A stretch of 64,000 nucleotides of DNA from Desulfomicrobium sp. ZS1 (lineage in GTDB: Bacteria; Desulfobacterota; Desulfovibrionia; Desulfovibrionales; Desulfomicrobiaceae), in assembly GCF_024204645.1 (NCBI RefSeq), contig NZ_CP100351.1:310001-374000 (forward strand), written 5' to 3'. The position numbers and the translations under genes are program-made. Positions 16,014-24,950 of the stretch are shown here, in pieces (positions within the stretch are counted from its first letter, which is position 1; each line of letters starts with the position of its first letter). The notes beneath the pieces were generated by a model. That model did not search any database. It worked only from the letters and a program-made list of their open reading frames with translations, and was not told the DNA's origin.

Positions 16014-17651
16014 TCAGGCCAGGATCTTGCGGGCGATCTCGTCCTGCACGTCGGTGATGAAACGGATGCCGGTTTCGTGCGCGGTTTCGCGGTTGCCGGA
16101 GACGATGTCGCCGCGGGTGATCTCGGTGACCGAGAACTTGCGTGCCCCGGCCAGGAGCTGCTGCAGGCCCGCGCCGAGCTTGTCGGCCAGAGTCCAGGCG
16201 GCGATGGCACCGTAGGGCACGGTCTTCATTTCCTCGGCGCCGATCTTGGCTTTCAGGCTTTCGTAGCCGGCAAAGATCTGTTCCGGGCTTTCGCCGATGT
16301 CCTTGACGGTCTTGGGCAGGCTGTCCCAGTTGCCGGAAATCTTTTCCTTGCGGTCCGGATTGAGGGCGCCTTCGATGTTGGAACCCAGGAAGCCCGGAAT
16401 CATCAGGGTGCGGCCCATGCAGATCAGCTTGACGAAGGGAGCGCCCAGCGCCAGCGCCTTGAAGATGTGATCCTCGCGGGCGAGGCCGCCGGCAAAGGAC
16501 ATGTCCACGACCTTTTTGCCCTGCGCGGCCAGAATATTTCCGTATTCCACCGCTTTGGAGTGCAGCAGGATGGACGGGACGCCCCAGGTCTCCATCATGT
16601 TCCAGGGGCTCATGCCCGTGCCGCCGCCGGAGCCGTCGATGGTCAGAAGATCGAGGTTCGTCTCGGTGGCGTATTTGATGGCCATGGCCAGAGCTTCCAT
16701 GCCGTAGGAACCAGTCTTCAGTGAAATCTTGGTGAAGCCGAGTTTGCGCAGATAGGCCACGGTCTCGACGAAGTTCTGGTGCACGGCTTCGACGGAGGGC
16801 AGATCCGTGTAGCCGAGGCGGCTGTGACGGGCGAAGCCCTTGATGCCGCCGGCCTTGAAGGCTTCCTGCACTTCGGGCAGCTCGGGATCGGGGTCGACCA
16901 GGTAGCCGCGTTTTTTGAGGAACAGGGCGTAATCCAGGCTCTTGACCTCGATCTCGCCGCCGATGTTCTTGGCGCCCTGACCCCATTTGAGTTCAATGCA
17001 GACCTTGTTGCCGTATTTGCCGATGACGTACTCGGCCACGCCGTTGCGCGCGTCCTCGACGTTCAATTGCACGATCATGGTGCCGTAGCCGTCGGAGTAG
17101 CGGTTGTAGATCTCGATGCGGCGATCCAGTTCCGGGGATTTTTCGATGCGGCCGTTCGCCATGCTCGACGCACGGTCAACGCCGACCACGTTTTCACCGA
17201 TGACGATGGGGATGCCGATCAGCGCGCAGCCAGCGGCAAAGGAGTCCCAGTACTTGGCGGCGATGAAGGTCGATCCGAGGGCGCCGGTCATGAGCGGCAT
17301 GCGGACCTTGGTCTTCTCCGTGGCGCCAAAAGAGGTTTCGAGGGAGACGTTGGTGAACAGACAATCGTCGGGGTTGGTGGTGCGGCCTGGAGCAACGCCA
17401 TGCGCGCCGTAGCTGAAACCCTGGATGCGCAGGGAATTATAGCTCACGCCAACATGGCAGGTATTCGCGCTGCCGGCGGTGACGGAACCGAAATCTCTCG
17501 GATAGAGCATATGCCGCCCTTTCAGGCAGGACATCCAGGTTTCGCATTTTCCGGTGCAGTCCGAGCGGCATAACGTGCACAGGCCGGATTCGGCCGGGTT
17601 TCCGCGGTTGGTGGTGCCGAGAACATCGTTGCTTTTGGGCCATTGGATCAT
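16014..17651 (-). CDS. Glutamate-synthase-like FMN protein with N-terminal Cys cluster
   Basis: A 545-aa protein. From about residue 90 it matches the FMN-binding synthase domain of archaeal-type GltB: IELKWGQGAKNIGGEI, TIDGSGGGTGMSP, SFAGGLAREDHIFKALALGA, LICMGRTLMIPGFLG. The first 45 residues contain C25, C28, C32, C36 and C42 (CTLCRSDCTGKC then SC), an arrangement that could bind an Fe-S cluster. ATG 17651 (SD GGGAGACG) is preferred to the longer frame at 17735. There is no glutaminase or NADPH subunit nearby, so the electron donor and true reaction are open; amino-donor use of ammonia is possible. Confidence 0.75.
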   Translation of the reverse strand: MIQWPKSNDVLGTTNRGNPAESGLCTLCRSDCTGKCETWMSCLKGRHMLYPRDFGSVTAGSANTCHVGVSYNSLRIQGFSYGAHGVAPGRTTNPDDCLFTNVSLETSFGATEKTKVRMPLMTGALGSTFIAAKYWDSFAAGCALIGIPIVIGENVVGVDRASSMANGRIEKSPELDRRIEIYNRYSDGYGTMIVQLNVEDARNGVAEYVIGKYGNKVCIELKWGQGAKNIGGEIEVKSLDYALFLKKRGYLVDPDPELPEVQEAFKAGGIKGFARHSRLGYTDLPSVEAVHQNFVETVAYLRKLGFTKISLKTGSYGMEALAMAIKYATETNLDLLTIDGSGGGTGMSPWNMMETWGVPSILLHSKAVEYGNILAAQGKKVVDMSFAGGLAREDHIFKALALGAPFVKLICMGRTLMIPGFLGSNIEGALNPDRKEKISGNWDSLPKTVKDIGESPEQIFAGYESLKAKIGAEEMKTVPYGAIAAWTLADKLGAGLQQLLAGARKFSVTEITRGDIVSGNRETAHETGIRFITDVQDEIARKILA

Positions 17652-18096
17652 CGTTTTCGTCTCCCGTATGGAAATTTGAGTATTGTGTTTCTCCAAAACG
17701 CACGTCGCCACCAGAGAGCCGGTCAAGGAATCCAAGGTGGCGCATCGGCACGCGTTTTCATAAACAAGCGGTCAATGGTGGGGCATGGAGAAATTCAATA
17801 GATTATCTATGTTTCGACCCGAATTGTGTCGATAGGATCGCATCCCATTTTCCTGGTCATTTTGAGATGCGAGAATAGGTAAAATTCCTATTTTTTGGGA
17901 AAAATACCCGAAAAATGAGGTCTCGGCGTGTCTGTTTCAGGGATGGGGCAGGCTAGGCGCGGTGATTTTGTCTGGAATCCAAGGGCATAGGCGGGAGTGT
18001 TGGGAAAGAGAATTTCGTGGTTTGTTATCTCCAACGCCATGTTGGCCGTTTCGCTCCGCCGCGCGTGTCGTGTTCACGAATTTTGACCCCCGACGC
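17652..18096. other. Intergenic region upstream of the glutamate-synthase-like gene
   Basis: Holds a possible operator, AATAGG (17874-17879) and CCTATT (17887-17892) as inverted arms 7 bases apart in AT-rich DNA. No convincing gene was seen; the open frame at 17962-18144 lacks any recognisable feature. Confidence 0.4.
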
Positions 18097-18125
18097 AAAA
18101 AAACCCTCGCGAGGAGGGCTTTTTT
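18097..18125 (-). terminator. Intrinsic terminator of mucR
   Basis: On the minus strand CCCTC (18118-18114) and GAGGG (18108-18104) form a stem around CTCGC, followed by seven T residues. A-run and T-run on both sides make it usable in both directions. It begins two bases beyond the mucR stop. Confidence 0.85.
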
Positions 18126-18127
18126 AC

Positions 18128-18532
18128 TTATGCCGGTGTCTTGACGGCCTTCTTGCGCTTTTCCCAGAGCTTCATGCCCTGCATGGTCTTGCGGCGGTCG
18201 CGGGCCAGGGACTTGGCGACCAGCGAGGTGCCTTTCTTGTAGCCGTACTTTTCGCGGTACTCTTCCGGGGTCAGGCCATGGGTGGCAAGGTGACGCTTGG
18301 TCAGTACCTTGAACGACTTGCCGCATTCGCAGCAGATGACGCTTTTTTCACGGATGGCGTTCTTGGGGTCCACTGCGGGTTCAGTGTCGACAACCGGGAC
18401 AACGCCTTCGGCGACACCGCGAATGCTCTGCGTCAGGGCGCGGATCATTGAGGTGATTTCGTCTTCGTTCATGTTGCGGACAGAGGCCTGGGCCTTGACG
18501 ATTTCGATTGCTTGTTTCAGATAATCTTCCAT
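18128..18532 (-). CDS. MucR/Ros-family zinc-finger transcriptional regulator
   Basis: A 134-aa regulator. The central zinc finger includes CCECGKSFKVLTKRHLATH (C67/C68, C70, H81, H85), followed by the family signature GLTPEEYREKYGYKKGTSLVAKSLA and a basic tail. MucR/Ros proteins bind AT-rich DNA and act as global, histone-like silencers of surface and motility genes in alphaproteobacteria; targets in sulfate reducers are not established here. It has its own terminator and is divergent from yajQ. Confidence 0.88.
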   Translation of the reverse strand: MEDYLKQAIEIVKAQASVRNMNEDEITSMIRALTQSIRGVAEGVVPVVDTEPAVDPKNAIREKSVICCECGKSFKVLTKRHLATHGLTPEEYREKYGYKKGTSLVAKSLARDRRKTMQGMKLWEKRKKAVKTPA

Positions 18533-18834
18533 ATTTACTCCATAGCTATAATAGGGTCATTGATGACGATGTAGCCCGTCAGACAAAGTAGCTTACTACA
18601 TAGTAGAGAATGATGGAATGTCAAATGCTTTGTTGGTAATCATTTATGTATGCTGCTGTTTGCCGAGAGGGTCGTGAGGAACGTGTCTGGATACGATGAG
18701 AAAATATGTGTATTTTTGAGGTATTGATTATCTTCTCCGGGGGATACATTTGGCTGGGACGCTTGACGGCGTTGGGGTTTTGAGGTCAGCATGCGTGCAT
18801 GTTGTGAGGGACGGCGAGACGAAAAGGAGGACTA
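18533..18834. other. Divergent mucR-yajQ intergenic region
   Basis: AT-rich (about 18585-18745) and likely to carry both promoters; MucR proteins favour such DNA, so autoregulation is plausible. A strong SD AAAGGAGGA ends this region before yajQ. No gene seen. Confidence 0.4.
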
Positions 18835-19326
18835 ATGCCATCTTTTGATATTGTGAATGAGATCGATCTGCAGGAAGTTGATAATGCGGTGAATAACGTG
18901 CGCAAGGAAGTCGAAACCCGCTACGACTTCAAAGGCGTGATCACGGAAATGGAGTTCAATCGCAAGACAAAGGTTCTCTCTCTGACTACGGGCGACGAGA
19001 TGAAAATACGGGCCATACGGGAGATGCTCATTTCGCATTTTGTGCGCCGGAAAGTCGACCCCAAGGCCCTGGAATTCGGTGAGCCCGAAAATACCTCCCG
19101 TGGTCAACTCAAGCAGGAAATCAAGCTGCATGACGGCATCGACAAGGATGCCGCCCGCAAGCTGGTCAAATTGATCAAGGACAGTAAGCTCAAAGTTCAG
19201 GCCGCCATTCAGGACGAACAGGTGCGGGTTTCAGGGAAGAAAATAGATGACCTGCAGGAGGTCATGGCGCTCTTGCGGGAGTCGCAATTCGAATTGCCAC
19301 TGCAGTTTGTGAACATGAAGAAATAA
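18835..19326 (+). CDS. yajQ: YajQ family nucleotide-binding protein
   Basis: A 163-aa protein, full length, beginning [20 protein letters not shown] with [56 protein letters not shown]: a textbook YajQ. Members bind c-di-GMP in Xanthomonas or nucleotides/tRNA in E. coli and influence gene expression. SD AAGGAGGA gives a clear start. A small membrane protein gene follows 12 bases later. Confidence 0.95.
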   Translation: MPSFDIVNEIDLQEVDNAVNNVRKEVETRYDFKGVITEMEFNRKTKVLSLTTGDEMKIRAIREMLISHFVRRKVDPKALEFGEPENTSRGQLKQEIKLHDGIDKDAARKLVKLIKDSKLKVQAAIQDEQVRVSGKKIDDLQEVMALLRESQFELPLQFVNMKK

Positions 19327-19338
19327 CCGGAGGTGCGC

Positions 19339-19569
19339 ATGCACGCATTCATGATGGGCATTTGGTCCTGGATCATTTCCAACCCGCTGATCGGGCTGGG
19401 TATGGGTGCGGTTGTCGTGTTCCTGTTCTGGAAACAGCCCCGGCAGACCATGAAGCTTTTGATCGCACTGCTTGTGCTTGTGGCACTGGGTTATCTTGTT
19501 GCGGGAATTGCCGACTTTGCCATGAACAGCGCCATGGTCAAGGAAAGGGCGATGGAGAAGACTCCGTAG
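19339..19569 (+). CDS. Small two-helix membrane protein
   Basis: A 76-aa protein with two hydrophobic helices (about 14-33, PLIGLGMGAVVVFLFW, and 40-60, MKLLIALLVLVALGYLVAGIA). SD CCGGAGG lies 5 bases before ATG 19339; the GTG at 19333 overlaps the SD and is rejected. It is probably co-transcribed with yajQ. I do not recognise the family. Confidence 0.6.
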   Translation: MHAFMMGIWSWIISNPLIGLGMGAVVVFLFWKQPRQTMKLLIALLVLVALGYLVAGIADFAMNSAMVKERAMEKTP

Positions 19570-19575
19570 TGTGTC

Positions 19576-19672
19576 GTGAATGGTTGTCGGTGAATGGTGA
19601 TTGGATGGGAAAGAGCAAACGCTCCTGTCTTAGGCATGTTTTTCCATTCACTATTCACCACGCGCCATTCAC
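19576..19672. repeat. Imperfect inverted repeat of GTGAATGG units
   Basis: GTGAATGG at 19576 with further GAATGG-like units to about 19610 faces reverse-complement units at 19643-19672, enclosing a 30-base loop. The right arm covers the last codons and stop of the converging kinase gene. It may serve as a bidirectional terminator or be a small mobile repeat. Confidence 0.6.
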
Positions 19673-21279
19673 CGTGTCATAGGCAGGAGCATGCGCACGG
19701 TGGTGCCTTGGCCCGCTTGTGACGAGAATTCCAGGCGTCCGCCGTGGTCGTGCATGATGGCCGATGAGATGGACAGGCCAAGGCCCGTTCCGCCCAACTC
19801 CCGTTTGGTGGTGAAGAACGGGTCCTGGATGTATTTGAGGTCAAGGGGGGAGATGCCGCAGCCGTTGTCCCGCACTTCCACCCCGGCCCAAGCCTTGTCT
19901 TCCCCGAATCCGGACAGGACTTGCACGGTGATCTCCCCGCCCGTGGCGGGCACGGCCTCGCAGGCGTTGACCAGCAGGTTGATGAGCACCTGGATGAGGC
20001 GCTGCAGGTCGGCTTCCACCAGCACAGGCTCCGCGGCCAGTCTGACAAGATAGCCCGGAGCCGCGGTTTTGAGTTTCTGCCGCACGAACGCCAGCGCCCC
20101 GGCCACGACGTTGTTCACGTCAGTTGATTCGCGTTCTCCTTCGGGACGCTGGCGGGAATAGTCTTTGAGCCTTGAGACGATATCCTTGATTCGTTCCGAC
20201 CCGTCGACCATGCCCTGCAGCAAAAGCGGCATCTGCTGCCGGAGCTCTGAATATTCGAGCCCGCCAAGAACATAATCCCCATGCTCTTCCTGATATTCGT
20301 CCAGCACATTGAGGGCGTCGGCCCAGACGTCGCGCAGCAAGGGCAGGTTCAGCGTCAGGAAACTGTTGGGGTTGTTGATTTCGTGGGCCACGCCCGCCAC
20401 CAGCACGCCCAGGGATGCCATTTTGTCCGCTTGGATCATTTTTTGCCCGCGCAGCTGGGCCTTGCGTTCGGCCTCCTTGCGGGTCGTGATGTCCGTCAGC
20501 TTGCCTTCAATGAACACCGTGCGGTCCTCGTCGTCTTTTTCGATTCTGGCATTGAATTCCACCCAGATTTCACTGCCGTCCTTGCGCCGCATGCGGGTCT
20601 CGAAATCCTTGATCACGCCGTCGCGGCGCAGAATGGAAAAGACCAGCTCCCTGTCGTCGGGGTCACAGTATAGCTGCCGGCTGATGTCGGTGATCGTGGA
20701 CATGAGGTCCTGGGGTGAGTCGTAGCCAAGGATGCGGGCCATCTCGCGGTTGGCCTCGATGAATCGCCCCCCGGCCGTGGAGCGGTAGATGCCTTCCAGG
20801 GCTTTTTCAAAAATGGCGCGGTACTTCTTGCCTTCCTCTTCGCGTTCGCTCCATTCGGTGATGTCGTGGGCAAAGACCACGGCTCCGAGAATCTCGCCCC
20901 CCCGCTGCAATGGTACGTAGGTGTTCTGGTAGAACCCGATTTCCCCTTTGGGCTTTCGGTACTTGCGCCGCAGAATGTAGGATTCGCCGGCCAGAACGCG
21001 GTCGAAATTGCGGCGGGAGGTGGCGCGTTCCTCGGGCTCGTTCAGAATGTCGAAAACGTGCATGCCGGGGTGAATGTCCAGATTCCAATTGTGTTTGACG
21101 AATTCCCGGTGGGCCTGGTTGAAGGCGACGTAGTTGTAGTTCAGGTCGAGGGAAAAGAGCATGACGTTGAGCGGCGTATCGATGAGGGCGTGCAAATCCT
21201 GCAACTCGCGGGAGAGTTGGCGGTTTGCGCGTTCCAGGTCGCGCAGCCTCTGCAGCAGGTCTGCCCGTCCGGCGGTCAC
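19669..21279 (-). CDS. PAS-PAS sensor histidine kinase
   Basis: A 536-aa soluble kinase. A coiled coil (1-30) leads to two PAS domains (about 30-145 and 150-275, the second ending in a PAC with FIEGKLTDITTRKEAE). HisKA has H in GVLVAGVAHEINNPNSF, then N-box INLLVNACEAVPA, G1 VRDNGCGI and G2 GGTGLGLS. It overlaps the NtrC-type regulator gene by 4 bases, marking the two as partners at the end of the acuB-liv-acyl-CoA-ligase operon. It probably senses a cytosolic signal. Confidence 0.9.
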   Translation of the reverse strand: MTAGRADLLQRLRDLERANRQLSRELQDLHALIDTPLNVMLFSLDLNYNYVAFNQAHREFVKHNWNLDIHPGMHVFDILNEPEERATSRRNFDRVLAGESYILRRKYRKPKGEIGFYQNTYVPLQRGGEILGAVVFAHDITEWSEREEEGKKYRAIFEKALEGIYRSTAGGRFIEANREMARILGYDSPQDLMSTITDISRQLYCDPDDRELVFSILRRDGVIKDFETRMRRKDGSEIWVEFNARIEKDDEDRTVFIEGKLTDITTRKEAERKAQLRGQKMIQADKMASLGVLVAGVAHEINNPNSFLTLNLPLLRDVWADALNVLDEYQEEHGDYVLGGLEYSELRQQMPLLLQGMVDGSERIKDIVSRLKDYSRQRPEGERESTDVNNVVAGALAFVRQKLKTAAPGYLVRLAAEPVLVEADLQRLIQVLINLLVNACEAVPATGGEITVQVLSGFGEDKAWAGVEVRDNGCGISPLDLKYIQDPFFTTKRELGGTGLGLSISSAIMHDHGGRLEFSSQAGQGTTVRMLLPMTR

Positions 21280-22688
21280 GCTTTGCCTTCCTCTTTCTCG
21301 CGGAGCTTGTTGAGACGCTTGTTGAGCGCCTGCCGGGATACGCCCAGCATGCTCGCGGCCAGAGCCTGATTGTTTCCGGTGCGGCGCATGGCTTCGCGCA
21401 CGAGTTCGGCACAGACATGCTTCAAGGTCGGCAGTTCCGGGCCGAATTGCAGCCTGGTGCCTTCACCGGGCTGAACCTTGCGGGATGCGGCGGGGTGTTT
21501 GTTCACGTGCGCTTTGATGCGCTCCATGTTCAGTTCTTCGTCGCCGGAGCAGCTCAGGGCATCCAGGATCATAAACTGCAGTTCGCGGATGTTGCCTGGA
21601 AAGTCATAGCCGAGGAGCAGGGTCAGGATTTCCGCCGGCACTGCGGGGCGCTTGCGCTGCTGGCAGCCCTGGCGCAGGAAGTGGTCGATCAAAAGGGGCA
21701 GGTCCTCCAGGCGCTCGCGCAAGGGGGGCAGGTGCACGTGATGGCCGCGCAAGCGGTAGTACAGGTCGGAGCGGAAGCGTTCCGTCTCGCCCATGCTCTC
21801 CGGATCGACATTGGTGGCCGCGATGATGCGGGCGTCGGTCTTGCGGGTCACGTCGGAGCCGATGGGCAGGTATTCGCGTTCCTGCACCAGGCGCAGCAGC
21901 TTGACCTGCGAGGCCTGCGGGAGATCGCCGATTTCGTCCAGAAAGAGGGTACCTGCCTTGGCGTTTTCGACCAGGCCGGGGCGGGCCCTGTCGGCGCCGG
22001 TGAAGGCCCCTTTCTTGTGTCCGAACAGGGTGTCGGCAAAGATGTTGTCATCAAGGCCGGCCACGTTGACCGGCACGAATTCGCCCTGCCGTCCGCTTAG
22101 ATCGTGGATGACCTTGGCCACCAACTCCTTGCCGACCCCGGATTCGCCGGTGATGAGCACGGGCTGGGTGCTGCGCGCGATGGCCTCGATATACTGGAAA
22201 ATGGAGCGCATGACTTTGGAGCAGGTCACGATGGGCGCAAAGGCCTGCGGGTGTTCCAGGGTGTCCTGCAGAAAGCGGGTGCGCAGGCTGCTGTTTTCGC
22301 GCTTGAGTTCGCGGATTTCGATGGCGTGCCGGATGCCGGAAACCAGGCTGCTCTTGTCGTTGGTCTTGACGAAGAAATCAAAAGCCCCGCGCTTGATGCA
22401 CTGCACTGCGGTTTCCACCTGGCTCATGCCGGTGATGACCAGGATGGGAATGTCCGGGTTGGTCGCAGACACGGTGTCGATGAGTTCCTGCCCGGACAGG
22501 CCGGGCATGGCCAGGTCCACGGCCATGACCTCGATTTCGGTCGTGGTCAGGATTTCAGGCACCTTGGCGCTGTCGTTGCAGCACAGGATGTTGTCGATTC
22601 CGTGGGATTTGAGGGCCAGGGAAAAGGACCGCAGCCACGTGTCCTCGTCATCGACGAGCAGGACGGGATAAGATGGAAATTTTGTCAT
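21276..22688 (-). CDS. NtrC-family sigma-54 response regulator
   Basis: A 470-aa three-domain protein: receiver (5-125; D13/D14, phospho-acceptor D58 in AVDLAMPG), AAA+ domain with GESGVGKE and intact KKGAFTGAD, and a Fis HTH at the C-terminus (NQALAASMLGVSRQALNKRL). It is the partner of the PAS-PAS kinase encoded next. A candidate sigma-54 promoter lies ahead of the first gene of the operon (31817-31832), so it may activate its own operon; that is an inference. Confidence 0.93.
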   Translation of the reverse strand: MTKFPSYPVLLVDDEDTWLRSFSLALKSHGIDNILCCNDSAKVPEILTTTEIEVMAVDLAMPGLSGQELIDTVSATNPDIPILVITGMSQVETAVQCIKRGAFDFFVKTNDKSSLVSGIRHAIEIRELKRENSSLRTRFLQDTLEHPQAFAPIVTCSKVMRSIFQYIEAIARSTQPVLITGESGVGKELVAKVIHDLSGRQGEFVPVNVAGLDDNIFADTLFGHKKGAFTGADRARPGLVENAKAGTLFLDEIGDLPQASQVKLLRLVQEREYLPIGSDVTRKTDARIIAATNVDPESMGETERFRSDLYYRLRGHHVHLPPLRERLEDLPLLIDHFLRQGCQQRKRPAVPAEILTLLLGYDFPGNIRELQFMILDALSCSGDEELNMERIKAHVNKHPAASRKVQPGEGTRLQFGPELPTLKHVCAELVREAMRRTGNNQALAASMLGVSRQALNKRLNKLREKEEGKA

Positions 22689-22697
22689 GACTGCTTC

Positions 22698-23954
22698 CTA
22701 GTCGTATGTGCGTTCGTCAACAAGAGCCGGGGCCCCTTCCGGGATGGTTTCTCCCAGACCGAGAGTCACCACGACCGGCCGCAGCTTGATCACTTCCTGA
22801 AAGCCCGCGCCAACGGCACCGGGGTCCGCCGGTCCATTGGTTTCGATGCGCAGGGTCAGGATCTCCTTGCCACCGGGATTGCCGACAACCACCTGATGTC
22901 GCAGAATCTGCGGGAATCGGCTCATGGCCTGCGCGACCTGGGCGGGATAGATGAATTGCCCGCGGACCTTGGCGGTGTCGTCCACCCGCCCGAGAATCCC
23001 TTGCAGCTTTGGCATTGTGCGGCCGCAGGCGCAGGGAACATCGGAAAGGCGCGACAGGTCTCCGGTAGCCAGCCGAATCAGGGGATAGTCCGGGGAGAAT
23101 GGCGTAACCACCACTTCGCCGAGTTCTCCCATGGGCACGGGCCGTCCGGTGGCCGGGTCGCAGATTTCCACGAAGCAGCGGTTCGAGAGATGCATGCCGC
23201 CGAGTTCCCGGCATTCGTAGGCGATGCAGCCCACATCGGCCGTGCCGTAGCCCTGACGGATCATCATGCCGAACATTTCCTGCACTTCCGTGCGCAGGCT
23301 CTCGGTCAGGCGTTCGGCGGCAACGAATCCGACCTTGAGGCCAAAGTCCTTTTTGGGATCGAAGCCTTTTTCCCGTGCTTTTTCCCCCAGCGATTTGAGA
23401 AAACTGGTCATGCCCACGAAGACGGTCACGGGCAATTCCTGCATGAGCTGCAGCTGTACGGCCGAGTTCCCGGGACCGGCCGGAATCACCGCGCAGCCCA
23501 GTGCGCGCAGGGGTTCTTCGAGCATCAGCCCGGCCGGGGTGAGGTGGTAGCTAAAAGTCATCTGCGCCAGGTCCCCGTCGCGGACGCCCGCAGCGTAGAA
23601 GGCTTCGGCCCAGCCCCAGTAGTCCACGCCCCGGCCCTCGGGATCGTAAATGGGGCCGGGGGACTGGTAAATGCGTGAAAGACGGCCGGGGGCGTGAGAC
23701 AGAAACCAGGACAACCCTTTTTCACGCTGCAACCGGGACAGATCCTTCTTGCGCAGCACGGGGATGGAGGTGAAATCGTCCAGGGAACGGATCTCGTCCG
23801 CCACGATGTCCGCCGAGGCCAGGCGTTCCCGGAATTCCCCCTCGAATGACAACGCCTTTTCGACCACGGCCTGGATGGTTTGCCACTGCCTGTTCGTCCT
23901 TACGGATTCGGATTCGGTCTCAAGGTCGTGATAAAAGCCCTGTGTTCTGTCCAT
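22698..23954 (-). CDS. PaaK-like adenylate-forming enzyme (phenylacetate-CoA ligase family)
   Basis: A 418-aa protein, close to PaaK length. It has the family features SIPVLRKKDLSRLQ, GYGTADVGCIAYEC (equivalent of the AMP-binding motif), LIRLATGDLSRL and a four-Cys-like CACGR segment in the C-terminal domain. The classical Ser/Gly-rich P-loop appears altered: FSYHLTPAGL stands where SSGTTG is usual, as in some divergent members. Start ATG 23954 (GGAG five bases upstream) is preferred to 23969. It lies in the liv operon, suggesting activation of an imported aromatic or branched-chain acid. Confidence 0.75.
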   Translation of the reverse strand: MDRTQGFYHDLETESESVRTNRQWQTIQAVVEKALSFEGEFRERLASADIVADEIRSLDDFTSIPVLRKKDLSRLQREKGLSWFLSHAPGRLSRIYQSPGPIYDPEGRGVDYWGWAEAFYAAGVRDGDLAQMTFSYHLTPAGLMLEEPLRALGCAVIPAGPGNSAVQLQLMQELPVTVFVGMTSFLKSLGEKAREKGFDPKKDFGLKVGFVAAERLTESLRTEVQEMFGMMIRQGYGTADVGCIAYECRELGGMHLSNRCFVEICDPATGRPVPMGELGEVVVTPFSPDYPLIRLATGDLSRLSDVPCACGRTMPKLQGILGRVDDTAKVRGQFIYPAQVAQAMSRFPQILRHQVVVGNPGGKEILTLRIETNGPADPGAVGAGFQEVIKLRPVVVTLGLGETIPEGAPALVDERTYD

Positions 23955-24058
23955 GAACGCTCCAATCAAGAGTTGTTTGGAAGAAGTTTGCAGAATGAGT
24001 GAGAGACGTTCACCAACCGCTCTGGCTGCGTCGCCATGCGAATGGTTGCCGCAAGGTC

Positions 24059-24856
24059 TCAGCCGAGCCAGCGTTTTCTTCGTCTGTAATGCTTGACGTC
24101 GTGGTAGCTGCGTTTTTCCCCGCCGTGTCCAAGCCCGAGATAAAACTCCTGCACGTCGGGATTTCGGAGCAGGTCTTCGCCCTTGCCGTCCATGACGATG
24201 CGGCCGTTTTCCATGATGTATCCGAAGTCGGCCAGGGACAGAGCCATGCGCGCGTTCTGCTCCACCAGCAGCACGCTGACCCCTTCGGCCGTGTTGATCC
24301 TGCGCACGATGTCGAAAATCTCTTCCACCAGCAAAGGCGCAAGGCCCAGGGACGGCTCATCGAGCAGCAGCAGTTTGGGATTGGCCATGACCGCCCGGCC
24401 GATGGCCAGCATCTGCTGTTCGCCGCCGGACATGTAGCCCGCCAGCTGATGGCGCCGTTCTTTAAGTCTCGGGAAATACGCGTACACCTTTTCGGAGTTG
24501 TGCGCAAAAAGGCGCGCGGGTTGGGTGTAGCCTCCGCAGCGCAGATTCTCCTCCACGGTCAGGTCCTCGAAGATGCGGCGTCCTTCCATGACCTGGAAAA
24601 CCCCGGCCCGGACCAGCTTTTCCGGAACGAGGCGAACCGTCTCCATGCCGTCATAGAGGATGGACCCGGAGGTGACCTTGCCGTTTTCCCCGGCCAGGAG
24701 TCCGGAGATGGCTTTTAAAGTGGTGGATTTGCCCGCGCCGTTGGCGCCCAGGAGCGTGGTGATGCTGCCCGCAGTCACGTCCAGGGACAGGCCTTTCAAA
24801 ACCAGGACCACATCGTTGTAGACCACTTCCAGGTTCATAACTTGGAGGATGTTCAT
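24059..24856 (-). CDS. livF: Branched-chain amino-acid type ABC transporter ATPase LivF
   Basis: A 265-aa cytosolic ATPase with Walker A GANGAGKST, signature YMSGGEQQM, Walker B LLLLDEPSLGLAPLLVEEIF and H-loop region LLVEQNARMALSLAD. The C-terminus has a basic extension (HGGEKRSYHDVKHYRRRKRWLG) beyond the usual end of LivF. Start at 24856 gives MNILQVMNLEVV; the longer frame to 24946 has no support, and ATG 24838 is an alternative. It belongs with LivG, LivH, LivM and LivK in the same operon. Confidence 0.9.
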   Translation of the reverse strand: MNILQVMNLEVVYNDVVLVLKGLSLDVTAGSITTLLGANGAGKSTTLKAISGLLAGENGKVTSGSILYDGMETVRLVPEKLVRAGVFQVMEGRRIFEDLTVEENLRCGGYTQPARLFAHNSEKVYAYFPRLKERRHQLAGYMSGGEQQMLAIGRAVMANPKLLLLDEPSLGLAPLLVEEIFDIVRRINTAEGVSVLLVEQNARMALSLADFGYIMENGRIVMDGKGEDLLRNPDVQEFYLGLGHGGEKRSYHDVKHYRRRKRWLG

Positions 24857-24950
24857 TACGGTATCTCGAAAAATGGGTTTGCGTTGCGCTCTTTCGTTGA
24901 ATGCGGCCGGGTTTCGGGGCAAGGCGCGCGCCCTGCCCCGATGCATGATC

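Noticed and set aside
22104-23678. 524-codon open frame on the plus strand
   Set aside because: Antisense to the NtrC-type regulator and the PaaK-like gene; composition typical of a shadow frame.
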